NCBI RefSeq assembly: GCF_014863605.1
Contig: NZ_CP062252.1
Coordinates: 2,613,001 to 2,677,000 of the forward strand
DNA length: 64,000 nt
Source: Pseudomonas allokribbensis
GTDB taxonomy: Bacteria; Pseudomonadota; Gammaproteobacteria; Pseudomonadales; Pseudomonadaceae
Direction: 5' to 3'
Shown here: in pieces, positions 1-8,613 of the stretch
Numbering within the stretch: position 1 is the first letter of the stretch
How the letters are laid out: every line of letters begins with the position of its first letter
Notes under the pieces: generated by a model
Seen by the model: the letters and a program-made list of their open reading frames with translations, nothing else
Told to the model about the DNA's origin: nothing
Database searches by the model: none
Program-made: the position numbers and the translations under genes

Positions 1-1
1 C

Positions 2-2449
2 ATCGGCGGGCAAGGCGTGGCGCTGGGTTACCTCAATCGCCCGGACCTGACCGCCGAGAAATTCCTGCAAGACCCGTTCGGCGATCAACCGGGCGCGTTG
101 CTGTACCGCACCGGCGACCTCGCACGCTGGCTCGCACCGGGGCAACTGGAATGCATCGGTCGTAACGACGATCAGGTGAAGATTCGTGGCTTCCGCATCG
201 AACTGGGGGAAATCGAAAACCGCCTGCTGAACTGCGAAGGGGTCAAGGAAGCCATCGTGCTGGCCCGCCAGGACGGTCAGGAGCCGCTGCGTCTGGTGGC
301 GTATTTCACCGCCGAAGAGGGCATCGACAGCGCCAGCCTGCGCGGTCAATTGCAAGCACGTCTGCCGGAATACATGGTGCCGTCGGCCTGGGTGCAGCTC
401 GACGCGTTGCCGCTGAACAACAACGGCAAGGTCGACCGCAAGGCGTTGCCAGTTCCGACGCAGGATGCACTACTCAGTCGTACCTATGAAGCCCCGGCCA
501 ATCCGCTCGAGGAAACCCTCGCTCAGTTGTGGGCCGAGGTGTTGCAGGTCGAGCAGGTTGGTCGTCACGACAACTTCTTCGAGCTGGGCGGGCATTCGTT
601 GCTGGCGATTCGTCTGGTCAACCTGATGCAACAGAACGGCCTGGAGGTGACGCTGGCCGAGCTGTTCCAGCACGCCAGCATCGAGTCGCTCGGCACGTTG
701 CTCAGCCAGCGCACAGGCGCAGAACAGCAGGATGACGGGCTGGTCGTGGTGCGGGCTGGTGGCGCAGATACGCCGTTGTTCCTGATGCATGAGTTCAGCG
801 GGATGGACGCTTACTTCCCGGCGCTGGGCCTGCACATCGAGGGCGATTTCCCGATCTACGGCCTGCCGGGCATCCCGTTCGGCAAGGCACCGCTGCGCAC
901 CATGGAATGTATGGCGGCGCGCATGGTGGAGATCATCCGTTCGGTGCAGCCGCAAGGGCCTTATCGTCTGGCCGGCTGGTCGTTTGGCGGGGTGCTGGCC
1001 TATGAAGTGGCGATGCAGTTGCTCGGTATGGATGAGGCAGTGTCCTTCGTCGGTCTGATTGACAGTTTCGTGCCGCGCCTGACCGACCAGGGCAAGGCGC
1101 GCTGGAGCGACGAGCATGCGCACAAGCGCCAGTTGTTGCAGCACTGCACGATGTACCAGGCCTCTCTTGGCGACGCGGGACAAGCCGCGCTGGCGCATCT
1201 GGCGGTGTTGCAGACCGAGCTGGAGCAGATCGACTTCCAGCCGCTGTTGCAGCGCTGCCGGGAGGAGCAATTGCTGCACCCGGACATGGCCGCCGCCGCG
1301 CCTCAAGACCTCTGGCATTACCTCGACCGCGAGGTCGCCCACGGGCATGCGCTGGCGCATTACCGGATCAATCCATTGGGCATCCCGTTGCATCTGTTCC
1401 GGGCGCAGGAGCATCCGACAGAGCTGTCTCGTCGTCATCCGACCCTGGGCTGGGCGGACGAGGTGCCGGCCACGCTCCTGCATTGCATCGACGTGCCGGG
1501 CGATCACCAAAGCATGATGCAGGCGCCGCATGTGCACGTGCTCGGTCAGGCGCTGAGTCAGGCATTGCAGGTATCGGCAGTGGTCGAATCCCGGGCGTAT
1601 CAGCCGTTGTTGACGATCCAGACCGGCTACACCGGGCATGCGCCGATTTTCTGTGTGCCGGGGGCCGGTGACAGTGTCACCGGGTTTATCCATCTGACCG
1701 AGGCGCTGGGGCCGGAGTGGCCGATTTACGGGCTTCAACCCCGGGGCCTCGACGGCGCGACGGTGCCGCACAGTCGGGTCGAAAGTGCCGCCATGTTCTA
1801 CCTGCGGGCGCTTGAGCAGTTGTACCCGCAAGGGCCGGTGCATCTGATCGGGCATTCGTTCGGTGGCTGGGTGGCGTACGCCATGGCGGCGCAGTTGCAG
1901 GCTGCGGGGCGCGAGGTGGCGTCCCTGACCCTGATCGACAGCGAATCGCCGGGCGGCAACAGCGTGGTGGGCAAGCCTTACACCACCACGGCAGCGCTGC
2001 TGCGACTGATCGAGTCGCTGCAACTGTCCAGCGGCAAGTCTTTGGGCATTGATGCGCTGGCCTTCGCCGAAGCTGACGACACCACGCAAATGCGCCTGCT
2101 GCATGACGGGATGGTGCACGCGGGTGTGCTGTCTGAACGTGCGTCAACCGATGCGATGCAGGGCCCGGTGCGCACGTTCGCCACCGCGCTGCGCACGGTC
2201 TATCGGCCGGCTCTGGCCTACACCGGGCCGGTGCGTCTGGCGCTGGTGGACGACCCGATGCTGGATGCGTCGGGCAACCAGCGCGAACAGGTTGCAATGC
2301 TCGAAGGCTGGCAGCGCGAGGCCAGGGATCTGGCGGTGTGGTACGGCCCTGGCAACCACTTCACGATTCTCAAGGCGCCCAACGTCTTCAGTCTCGCGGC
2401 GTGGTGGCATGACGGGTTGACGGTGGTGGCTGGCCAAGTGTTGTCCTGA
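2..2449 (+). CDS. NRPS C-terminal part (A-PCP-TE-TE), partial at 5' end
   Basis: The 3' end of a nonribosomal peptide synthetase; the frame is open to the left edge, giving 815 visible residues. Order: the end of an adenylation domain (YRTGDLARW about residue 36, GRNDDQVKIRGFRIELGEIE about 54, NGKVDRKALP about 140), a carrier domain (FELGGHSL, phosphopantetheine Ser about 199), then two thioesterases with nucleophile motifs GWSFGG (Ser about 327) and GHSFGG (Ser about 619), each followed by a His motif (GDH, GNH). Tandem terminal TE domains followed by macA-macB are characteristic of Pseudomonas cyclic lipopeptide synthetases. The adenylation specificity residues lie outside the window, so the last amino acid cannot be read. 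The product is inferred to be a cyclic lipopeptide; the domain calls are secure. Confidence 0.93.
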   Translation: MGGQGVALGYLNRPDLTAEKFLQDPFGDQPGALLYRTGDLARWLAPGQLECIGRNDDQVKIRGFRIELGEIENRLLNCEGVKEAIVLARQDGQEPLRLVAYFTAEEGIDSASLRGQLQARLPEYMVPSAWVQLDALPLNNNGKVDRKALPVPTQDALLSRTYEAPANPLEETLAQLWAEVLQVEQVGRHDNFFELGGHSLLAIRLVNLMQQNGLEVTLAELFQHASIESLGTLLSQRTGAEQQDDGLVVVRAGGADTPLFLMHEFSGMDAYFPALGLHIEGDFPIYGLPGIPFGKAPLRTMECMAARMVEIIRSVQPQGPYRLAGWSFGGVLAYEVAMQLLGMDEAVSFVGLIDSFVPRLTDQGKARWSDEHAHKRQLLQHCTMYQASLGDAGQAALAHLAVLQTELEQIDFQPLLQRCREEQLLHPDMAAAAPQDLWHYLDREVAHGHALAHYRINPLGIPLHLFRAQEHPTELSRRHPTLGWADEVPATLLHCIDVPGDHQSMMQAPHVHVLGQALSQALQVSAVVESRAYQPLLTIQTGYTGHAPIFCVPGAGDSVTGFIHLTEALGPEWPIYGLQPRGLDGATVPHSRVESAAMFYLRALEQLYPQGPVHLIGHSFGGWVAYAMAAQLQAAGREVASLTLIDSESPGGNSVVGKPYTTTAALLRLIESLQLSSGKSLGIDALAFAEADDTTQMRLLHDGMVHAGVLSERASTDAMQGPVRTFATALRTVYRPALAYTGPVRLALVDDPMLDASGNQREQVAMLEGWQREARDLAVWYGPGNHFTILKAPNVFSLAAWWHDGLTVVAGQVLS

Positions 2450-2515
2450 TTGAAGTCTTTATCCTGGAACCCGGCCGCTGGCCGGGCTCAACCCTGAACG
2501 GAATTGTGGTCATTT

Positions 2516-3664
2516 ATGGAACAGTCGAAGTTGCGCAAAGTCGGTCTGGGAATCGCGTTGACGCTGGTGGCCGGGTTGGTCTTCTACACGGTGCAGGCAC
2601 CGGCCGAAGCACCGCAATACCTGACCGCCACGGTCGAACGCGGTGACATTGAAAACGCAGTGTTGGCCACCGGTTTGCTGGAGGGCATCAAACAGGTGGA
2701 TGTTGGTGCCCAGGTCTCGGGGCAGTTGAAGTCGCTCAAGGTCAAGGTCGGCGACAAGGTCAAGAAAGGCCAGTGGCTGGCGGAAATCGACCCGTTGGTG
2801 CTGCAGAACACCCTGCGTCAGGCTCAGGTCGATGAGGAAAACCTGCAAGCCCAGCGCCGGGCGACTCAGGCTCAGCTCCGGCAGACCAAGGCGATCTACG
2901 AGCGCTATCAGAACCTGCAGGAGGATGCCTCGATCTCGCGGCAGGATTTTGAAACCGCACAATCGAACTACGAAGTGCAGCAGGCCAATCTGTTGTCGCT
3001 GGATGCGCAAATCAAGAGCGCGCATATCCAGATCGACACCGCCAAGGTCAATCTGGCCTACACGCGGATCGTCGCGCCCATCGACGGCGACGTGGTGGGC
3101 ATCGTGACTCAGGAAGGCCAGACCGTGATCGCCAACCAACTGGCGCCGATCCTGCTGAAACTGGCGGATCTGGACACCATGACCGTCAAGGCTCAGGTGT
3201 CGGAGGCGGATGTCATACACATCGCGCCGGGGCAGGAGGTGTATTTCACCATTCTGGGCGAGGACAAGCGTTATTACGGCAAGCTGCGCGGCACTGAGCC
3301 GGCGCCGCAGAACTTCCTCGAAACCCCGCCCGCCGGCACGCCAAAACAGAACACGGCGGTGTTCTACAACGCGCTGTTCGAGGTGCCGAACCCTGATCAC
3401 CGCTTGCGCATTTCCATGACGGCCCAGGTGCGGGTAGTGCTCGACACCGCCAAATCGGTGTTGACGATTCCGGTGGCCGCGCTGGGCCCGCGCAACAACG
3501 ATGGCAGTTTTCCGGTGCGGGTGCTGGACGCGAAGGGCCAGGCGCAGTCGCGCAACGTACAGACCGGGATCAACAACAACGTCAAGGTGCAGGTCAACGG
3601 TGGTCTGGCCGAAGGCGACCGGGTGGTGATCGGTGATCCGGTGTCGAAAGTGGCAGGGGCATGA
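2516..3664 (+). CDS. macA: MacA-like periplasmic adaptor of lipopeptide exporter
   Basis: Membrane fusion protein of a tripartite MacAB-type efflux pump, 382 residues from the ATG. An N-terminal membrane anchor (about residues 8-27) is followed by a biotinyl-lipoyl-like half motif (DVGAQVSGQLKSLKVKVGD), a long alpha-helical hairpin rich in Q and A, the second lipoyl half (APIDGDVVGIVTQEGQ) and a beta-barrel region. An in-frame TTG at 2504 could add four residues; I prefer the ATG at 2516. It lies 66 bases after the NRPS and its last codons overlap macB, so the three are probably one transcript. In lipopeptide-producing pseudomonads this pair exports the peptide; PvdR of pyoverdine export is a close relative, so the substrate is inferred from context. 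Confidence 0.93.
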   Translation: MEQSKLRKVGLGIALTLVAGLVFYTVQAPAEAPQYLTATVERGDIENAVLATGLLEGIKQVDVGAQVSGQLKSLKVKVGDKVKKGQWLAEIDPLVLQNTLRQAQVDEENLQAQRRATQAQLRQTKAIYERYQNLQEDASISRQDFETAQSNYEVQQANLLSLDAQIKSAHIQIDTAKVNLAYTRIVAPIDGDVVGIVTQEGQTVIANQLAPILLKLADLDTMTVKAQVSEADVIHIAPGQEVYFTILGEDKRYYGKLRGTEPAPQNFLETPPAGTPKQNTAVFYNALFEVPNPDHRLRISMTAQVRVVLDTAKSVLTIPVAALGPRNNDGSFPVRVLDAKGQAQSRNVQTGINNNVKVQVNGGLAEGDRVVIGDPVSKVAGA

Positions 3665-5625
3665 GCATGACCGAACCTCTGCTGCAACTGACCGGCATCA
3701 GCCGCAGTTTCACCGCGGGCGACCGTGAATTTCTGGCGCTGAAGAACATCGACCTGACGATCAATGCCGGGGAAATGGTGGCGATCATCGGCGCCTCGGG
3801 CTCCGGCAAATCAACCCTGATGAACCTCCTCGGCTGCCTCGACTACGCCACGGCCGGCAGCTACAAGATCAACGGCCGGGAAACCCGCGACCTGGATAAT
3901 CAGGCGCTGGCCGAACTGCGCCGTGATTACTTCGGTTTCATCTTCCAGCGCTACCACCTGCTGCCGCATCTGAGTGCGATGCACAACGTCGAAATGCCGG
4001 CAATATACGCCGGCACACCGGAACCGCAGCGTCATGCCCGGGCCCGTGAGCTGCTGGCACGGCTGGGGCTGGAAGGGCACCTGACTCATCGTCCGAGCCA
4101 ACTGTCGGGCGGTCAGCAGCAGCGCGTCAGTATCGCCCGGGCCTTGATGAACGGCGGCGAAGTGATCCTCGCCGATGAACCGACCGGCGCACTCGACACC
4201 ACCAGCGGCAAAGAGGTGATGCGTATTCTGCTGGAGCTGCACGCCGCCGGGCACACGGTGATTCTGGTGACCCACGACCCCAAGGTCGCGGCCAACGCCG
4301 AGCGCATCATCGAAGTCAGCGACGGCGAAATCCTCAGCGACCGCCGCAACGAGCGCGACACCACGGCGCTGACCAATGAGGACGCAGTGCCGCCCAAGTC
4401 CACGGCGGCGCGGCGTCTGGTGGCCAGCCTCGGGTTGTTCAAGGAAGCGTTCAACATGGCCTGGGTCGCGCTGATCTCCCATCGGATGCGCACCTTGCTG
4501 ACCATGCTCGGGATCGTCATCGGCATCACCTCGGTGGTGTCGATTTCGGCCATCGGCGAAGGGGCCAAGCGCTATGTCCTGAAAGACATCCAGGCCATCG
4601 GCAGCAACACCATCGATATCTATTCCGGCACCAGTTTCGGCGACAGCCGTTCGGCTGCCATCGAAACCCTGGTGCCGGCGGATGTGACGGCGCTCAATCA
4701 GCTCTACTACGTCGACAGTGCCACGCCGGTGGTCGGGCGCAATCTGTTGCTGCGTTACCGCAACATCGACCTCGATGCGCAGGTCAACGGCGTCAGCGAT
4801 CTGTACTTCCAGGTGCGCGGGATCAAGATGGAGTCGGGCATCCCGTTCAGCGAAAGCGATGCAAGGCGTCAGGCGCAAGTGGTGGTGATCGATCACAACA
4901 CCCGCCATCGATTGTTCGGCGAAGGGGTTGATCCGCTGGGGCAGGTGATCCTTATCGGTAACCTGCCGTGCACCGTGATCGGTGTGGCGGCGGAGAACAA
5001 GAACATCTTCTCGTCGAGCAAGTCGCTCAACGTCTGGGTGCCCTATGAAACCGCCGCCGGCCGACTGTTGGGCCAGCGTTATCTGGACAGCATCAGTGTG
5101 CGGATCAAGGACGGCCAGCCGAGCAAGGTGGTGGAAGACAACGTCAACAAGCTGATGCTGCAACGCCACGGCACCAAGGATTTCTTCACCAACAACCTCG
5201 ACAGCGTGATGCAGACCGTACAGAAAACCAGCCGCTCACTGGCCTTGTTGCTGTCGCTGATTGCAGTGATTTCACTGGTCGTGGGCGGCATCGGCGTGAT
5301 GAACATCATGCTGGTGTCGGTCACCGAGCGTACCCGTGAAATCGGCATCCGCATGGCGGTCGGGGCTCGGCAGTCTGACATTCGCCAGCAGTTTCTGGTG
5401 GAGGCGGTGATGGTCTGCCTGCTGGGTGGCGCCATCGGTATCTCGTTGAGTTACGCCATCGGCCACTTGTTCTCGCTGTTCATCAAAGAATGGGAAATGG
5501 TGTTCTCGCTGACCTCGGTGCTCACTGCTGTGCTTTGCTCGACCCTGATCGGCATCGTGTTCGGCTTCGTGCCGGCGCGCAATGCGTCGCGGCTCGATCC
5601 GATCGAGGCGTTGGCCCGGGATTGA
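3661..5625 (+). CDS. macB: MacB-like ABC transporter permease/ATPase
   Basis: Inner-membrane ABC exporter subunit, 654 residues, the normal length for MacB/PvdT. The N-terminal ATPase has Walker A GASGSGKST (about residue 43), signature LSGGQQQR (about 148) and Walker B with DEPTGALD (about 172). A first membrane helix near residue 280 (MRTLLTMLGIVIGITSVVSI) is followed by a large periplasmic domain and three C-terminal helices (from about residue 530), as in the MacB fold. It starts at the ATGA overlapping the macA stop, implying translational coupling. It should dimerise, bind MacA and an outer-membrane TolC-like channel encoded elsewhere, and expel the peptide made by the upstream NRPS. 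Confidence 0.95.
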   Translation: MSMTEPLLQLTGISRSFTAGDREFLALKNIDLTINAGEMVAIIGASGSGKSTLMNLLGCLDYATAGSYKINGRETRDLDNQALAELRRDYFGFIFQRYHLLPHLSAMHNVEMPAIYAGTPEPQRHARARELLARLGLEGHLTHRPSQLSGGQQQRVSIARALMNGGEVILADEPTGALDTTSGKEVMRILLELHAAGHTVILVTHDPKVAANAERIIEVSDGEILSDRRNERDTTALTNEDAVPPKSTAARRLVASLGLFKEAFNMAWVALISHRMRTLLTMLGIVIGITSVVSISAIGEGAKRYVLKDIQAIGSNTIDIYSGTSFGDSRSAAIETLVPADVTALNQLYYVDSATPVVGRNLLLRYRNIDLDAQVNGVSDLYFQVRGIKMESGIPFSESDARRQAQVVVIDHNTRHRLFGEGVDPLGQVILIGNLPCTVIGVAAENKNIFSSSKSLNVWVPYETAAGRLLGQRYLDSISVRIKDGQPSKVVEDNVNKLMLQRHGTKDFFTNNLDSVMQTVQKTSRSLALLLSLIAVISLVVGGIGVMNIMLVSVTERTREIGIRMAVGARQSDIRQQFLVEAVMVCLLGGAIGISLSYAIGHLFSLFIKEWEMVFSLTSVLTAVLCSTLIGIVFGFVPARNASRLDPIEALARD

Positions 5626-5636
5626 AACGGGTGCAA

Positions 5637-5670
5637 AAAAAACCGCCGTCCTTTGCAGGAGGGCGGTTTC
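5637..5670. terminator. Bidirectional terminator between macB and luxR
   Basis: Inverted repeat with AAACCGCC on the left and GGCGGTTT on the right around a TCCTTTGCAGGA core, with an A run on one side and T's on the other. It sits between the convergent macB and LuxR genes and can serve both. Confidence 0.8.
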
Positions 5671-5689
5671 GTTACAGGCGTGTGAACCG

Positions 5690-6472
5690 TCAGGCCGCGT
5701 TCGACGGGCCGCAGGCTGCGGGGCAGTCCTTTGGCGAGTACATCCAGCGCATCAGCGAGTGACGGCCGCTGATACCCAGTTTGATCGCGGCGCGTTTGAG
5801 GTAGCTCTCCACGGTGTTGACCTTCAGTTGCAACTGCTCGGCCAGTTCAGGCGCGGTGCGCCCGGCGAGCAGGCCGACACACACTTCCATTTCGCGGTTC
5901 GACAGGCTCAGCCCCAGTTGCTCCACGCGCTCGCAAAAGCGCAGGCGCAGGGTTTCCAGGCCCAGCAGGGTTGAGTCCGATTGCTCCTGAGATTGTCCCT
6001 GGGCGTCAGTGTTCGCCGGTTGCAGGGCGTTGATGTGTTTCTCGACCATCGGCAGCAGCACTGGAGAAATGTCCTGCAACAAACTGCGCTCGTGGGCGGA
6101 AAAGCGTTTTGACGGGCCGCACCGGTAGACCGAGATCACATAGCGGTAACCGTCCTTGCGCCGGGTCAGATGCAATTGCGAGGCGTCGGTGACCGTCGAG
6201 GGTTCGGGAGTGGGCAATTCATTGGCACTCGGCAGAGTGCTCAACTCGGAATACACCGTTTCAGCCAGCAAGGATGCTTCCTTGACGCATTCGGGCTCAC
6301 TGCGCGGCTGTGCGCGTCCGACCGGTTCCACGCGCATCTGCCGGATGTGCGTGGCGTCCACCGCCAGTTGGGTCAGGATCAGGTCGTGCAGCATCCGTGG
6401 GAAATGTCGGCTGCCAGTGCTGGCGATGACCTTGCCAATGTGAGGAAACAGCTGTGAGTTCATGTCGTTCAT
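5690..6472 (-). CDS. LuxR-family regulator of the lipopeptide cluster
   Basis: Transcription factor with a C-terminal LuxR-type helix-turn-helix (LSNREMEVCVGLLAGRT, then ELAEQLQLKVNTVESYLKRA). The N-terminal half shows no clear acyl-homoserine-lactone domain, which fits the LuxR subfamily found flanking Pseudomonas lipopeptide clusters (relatives of the MassBCR/ViscBCR type). I chose the ATG at 6472 (MNDMNSQLFPHIGK); an upstream in-frame ATG at 6526 and one at 6463 are alternatives, and none has a convincing Shine-Dalgarno site. It is convergent with macB. Its role as activator of the NRPS and macAB is inferred from family and position. Confidence 0.9.
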   Translation of the reverse strand: MNDMNSQLFPHIGKVIASTGSRHFPRMLHDLILTQLAVDATHIRQMRVEPVGRAQPRSEPECVKEASLLAETVYSELSTLPSANELPTPEPSTVTDASQLHLTRRKDGYRYVISVYRCGPSKRFSAHERSLLQDISPVLLPMVEKHINALQPANTDAQGQSQEQSDSTLLGLETLRLRFCERVEQLGLSLSNREMEVCVGLLAGRTAPELAEQLQLKVNTVESYLKRAAIKLGISGRHSLMRWMYSPKDCPAACGPSNAA

Positions 6473-6716
6473 CCATGAGTTGCAGTGTGGTACTCGTGTT
6501 CCTGAACCACCGGAAAACAGCTCCATGCCCGGCGACAGCGAATCAGGAAATTGGATCCTATCCTAGTACAACGTTTCAGCGACGGTTTAATGAAGGGGCT
6601 ATTAGCTCATAACTGACGGTGAGGGGGATGTCGGGATGACAGGTGTCAGTGAAATGCCTTACAGCTGAGAAGGGAAAATTTTATTAAAATCATACAAATG
6701 ACAGTATTTGAAGACA

Positions 6717-6758
6717 AAAAAAGCCCGTTTCAGCCGAAGCCAAAACGGGCTTTTTCCC
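6717..6758. terminator. Terminator downstream of a 32-residue ORF
   Basis: Hairpin with AAAGCCCGTTT and AAACGGGCTTT arms flanked by A's on the left and T's on the right. It is placed 13 bases beyond the stop of the small minus-strand ORF at 6772-6870 and would end its transcript. Confidence 0.8.
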
Positions 6759-6771
6759 GTATCGACAACCG

Positions 6772-6870
6772 TTACTTCAGGTTGTCAAAGTGGTCTCGCA
6801 GGAACTCGTAAAAGCGAAACGCTTGAAACGATCTCCATACGAGGCTCAGCGTACGCAGCAAAAGCTTCAT
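6772..6870 (-). CDS. Putative 32-residue small protein
   Basis: Short ORF beginning MKLLLRTLSLVWRSF and ending in RDHFDNLK. It is basic and amphipathic with many aromatic residues, more like a membrane-associating peptide than a soluble domain. What supports it is the signal context: a strong GGAGG nine bases before the ATG, and a rho-independent terminator directly after the stop. A longer reading frame continues upstream to 7056, but its sequence is not protein-like, so I take the start with the Shine-Dalgarno site. I do not recognise a family. It stands alone between the LuxR gene and glcF. Confidence 0.5.
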   Translation of the reverse strand: MKLLLRTLSLVWRSFQAFRFYEFLRDHFDNLK

Positions 6871-7317
6871 ACGTTTTGGCCTCCAGGTCGGGGGCCAAAC
6901 CTCCAGCGCACTTACCGGACCATGTGTGCCTTCGGACATAAATGTCAGTTCTGTCCATGAGGCGGCCGGTTGTGATCCCTCCGAGCCATCATTCCGGCAC
7001 GGGTGCAAAACCGTGTCGAAGGGCATGAAACCGTTATGGTTCCAGCCAAACCTCACGGATGTACTGGCGAGTGAGCGCTGGCATATTAACCTGTCTTGCG
7101 GCGGGATCTTGAGGATCCTGGATATAGATTTGGTATGTTTTGTAATTCGTTATTTCTGTCAGCATGTTTTGGGATGGTAAACGTCCACCAGAGTCTTCCT
7201 TATCTTCGGATAGGACGCAAAATAACGTTGCAACGAAGACCAAAGATTAATAGTATTCCGGCACGTCAGTTCTGTCCGTGAGACACAACAGGCCCCAGCC
7301 GCAAACTGAGGCTTGCC
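6871..7317. other. Gene-poor stretch with short duplicated motifs
   Basis: No gene is supported here. Two motifs occur twice: an 18-base GTCAGTTCTGTCC-type element at 6943-6961 and 7265-7282, and ATTCCGGCACG at 6991-7001 and 7255-7265. At the right-hand site the two are joined; at the left they are about 30 bases apart in the opposite order. They could be scars of a small mobile repeat. The ORFs in both strands here are short and uncharacteristic. Confidence 0.4.
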
Positions 7318-7351
7318 GAAAAACCGCCCCGCAAAGGCGGTTTTTTTTCGC
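7318..7351. terminator. Terminator of the glc operon
   Basis: Inverted repeat AAACCGCC / GGCGGTTT with a T run on the plus strand and A's on the left, so it works in either direction. It lies about 27 bases past the glcF stop on the minus strand. Confidence 0.75.
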
Positions 7352-7377
7352 CCATCGTTTGCCCCCCGCCAGCAATC

Positions 7378-8610
7378 CTACGCCTCGCTCACCAAGGGCA
7401 ACCCTGCATCCACCAGCTCGATCCAGTGCTTGACCTGCGTGCGTCCCGCGCCGTCGAGGTGGGTCTGGCAGCCGATATTGGCGGTGGCGATGATGTCCGG
7501 ATGACCGCTTTCCAGGGCGTTGAGCTTTTGGTCGCGCAGTTGCCGGGCCAGCGCCGGTTGGGTTATCGAATAGGTGCCTGCCGAGCCACAGCACAGATGG
7601 GCGTCCGGCACGGTCGTGAGGTTGAAGCCCAGCCGGGTCAGCACCGATTCCACTGCGCCGCCGAGTTTCTGTGCGTGTTGCAAGGTACAGGGGCAGTGGA
7701 ACGCCAAGCGCTGATCGGCATGAATACCAAGGGACTCGAGCGGTTCCTCACGCAACACTTCCACCAGATCTTTCGCCAGCGCACTCACGGTTTTCGCCTT
7801 TTCGGCATAGGCCGGATCGGTGCACAGCAGGTGTCCGTAATCCTTGATGAACGCGCCGCAACCGCTGGCGGTCTGCACGATGGCTTCGGCGCCTTGTTCG
7901 ATGGCCGGCCACCACGCATCGATGTTCTGGCGGGCGCGGTCAAGTCCGGTGGCCTGGGCGTCGAGGTGATAGTCCACGGCGCCACAACAGCCGGCATTTC
8001 GCGCCGGTGTAATGCTGATCCCCAATCGATCCAGCACCCGTGCTGCCGCCGCGTTGGTGTTGGGCGACAAACCCGGTTGGACGCAGCCTTCGAGCATCAG
8101 CACCTGACGGGCATGCCGCGTTACCGGGCGGGGTGCGATTGCAGAGGTGCTGCGCGGCAGTTTGGCTTGCAGGCTATCAGGCAGCAGCGCGCGGAAGATC
8201 TGGCCAGCGCTGACCAGTCCTTTGAACAGTCCGGGATTCGGTGCCACACCACGCAAACCTGCCCGCAACACACGTTGACCAATGGGGCGCGGCACAGCGG
8301 CATCAACCACGGCGCGGCCGATGTCGAGCAGGTTGTGATAGTCCACACCCGAGGGGCAGGTGGTTTCGCAATTGCGGCAGGACAGGCAACGATCCAGGTG
8401 CAGCTGGGTCTTGCGGGTAACTTCGTTGCCTTCCAGCACCTGTTTGATCAGGTAGATGCGACCCCGTGGGCCGTCGAGCTCGTCGCCGAGCAACTGATAG
8501 GTCGGGCAGGTCGCGTTGCAGAAGCCGCAGTGCACGCAAGTGCGCAGGATGCTTTCGGCTTCTTCGGCGCGAGGCAGTTGTCGGGCTTCTTCGCTGAGAG
8601 TGGTTTGCAT
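7378..8610 (-). CDS. glcF: Glycolate oxidase iron-sulfur subunit GlcF
   Basis: Electron-transfer subunit of glycolate oxidase, 410 residues, close to the usual 405-407. Two bacterial-type 4Fe-4S motifs are visible: CVHCGFCNATCP (residues about 26-37) and CLSCRNCETTCP (about 75-86). The C-terminal half carries two CCG-type cysteine-rich motifs (AGCCGA, HLCCGSAG) typical of this family. It follows glcE after three bases and is last in the glcD-glcE-glcF operon. The complex oxidises glycolate to glyoxylate at the membrane and passes electrons to the quinone pool. Confidence 0.96.
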   Translation of the reverse strand: MQTTLSEEARQLPRAEEAESILRTCVHCGFCNATCPTYQLLGDELDGPRGRIYLIKQVLEGNEVTRKTQLHLDRCLSCRNCETTCPSGVDYHNLLDIGRAVVDAAVPRPIGQRVLRAGLRGVAPNPGLFKGLVSAGQIFRALLPDSLQAKLPRSTSAIAPRPVTRHARQVLMLEGCVQPGLSPNTNAAAARVLDRLGISITPARNAGCCGAVDYHLDAQATGLDRARQNIDAWWPAIEQGAEAIVQTASGCGAFIKDYGHLLCTDPAYAEKAKTVSALAKDLVEVLREEPLESLGIHADQRLAFHCPCTLQHAQKLGGAVESVLTRLGFNLTTVPDAHLCCGSAGTYSITQPALARQLRDQKLNALESGHPDIIATANIGCQTHLDGAGRTQVKHWIELVDAGLPLVSEA

Positions 8611-8613
8611 GGC

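Noticed and set aside
470..2119. 549-codon open frame on the minus strand
   Set aside because: Antisense shadow of the NRPS/thioesterase gene; Arg/His/Gln-rich composition and no domain.
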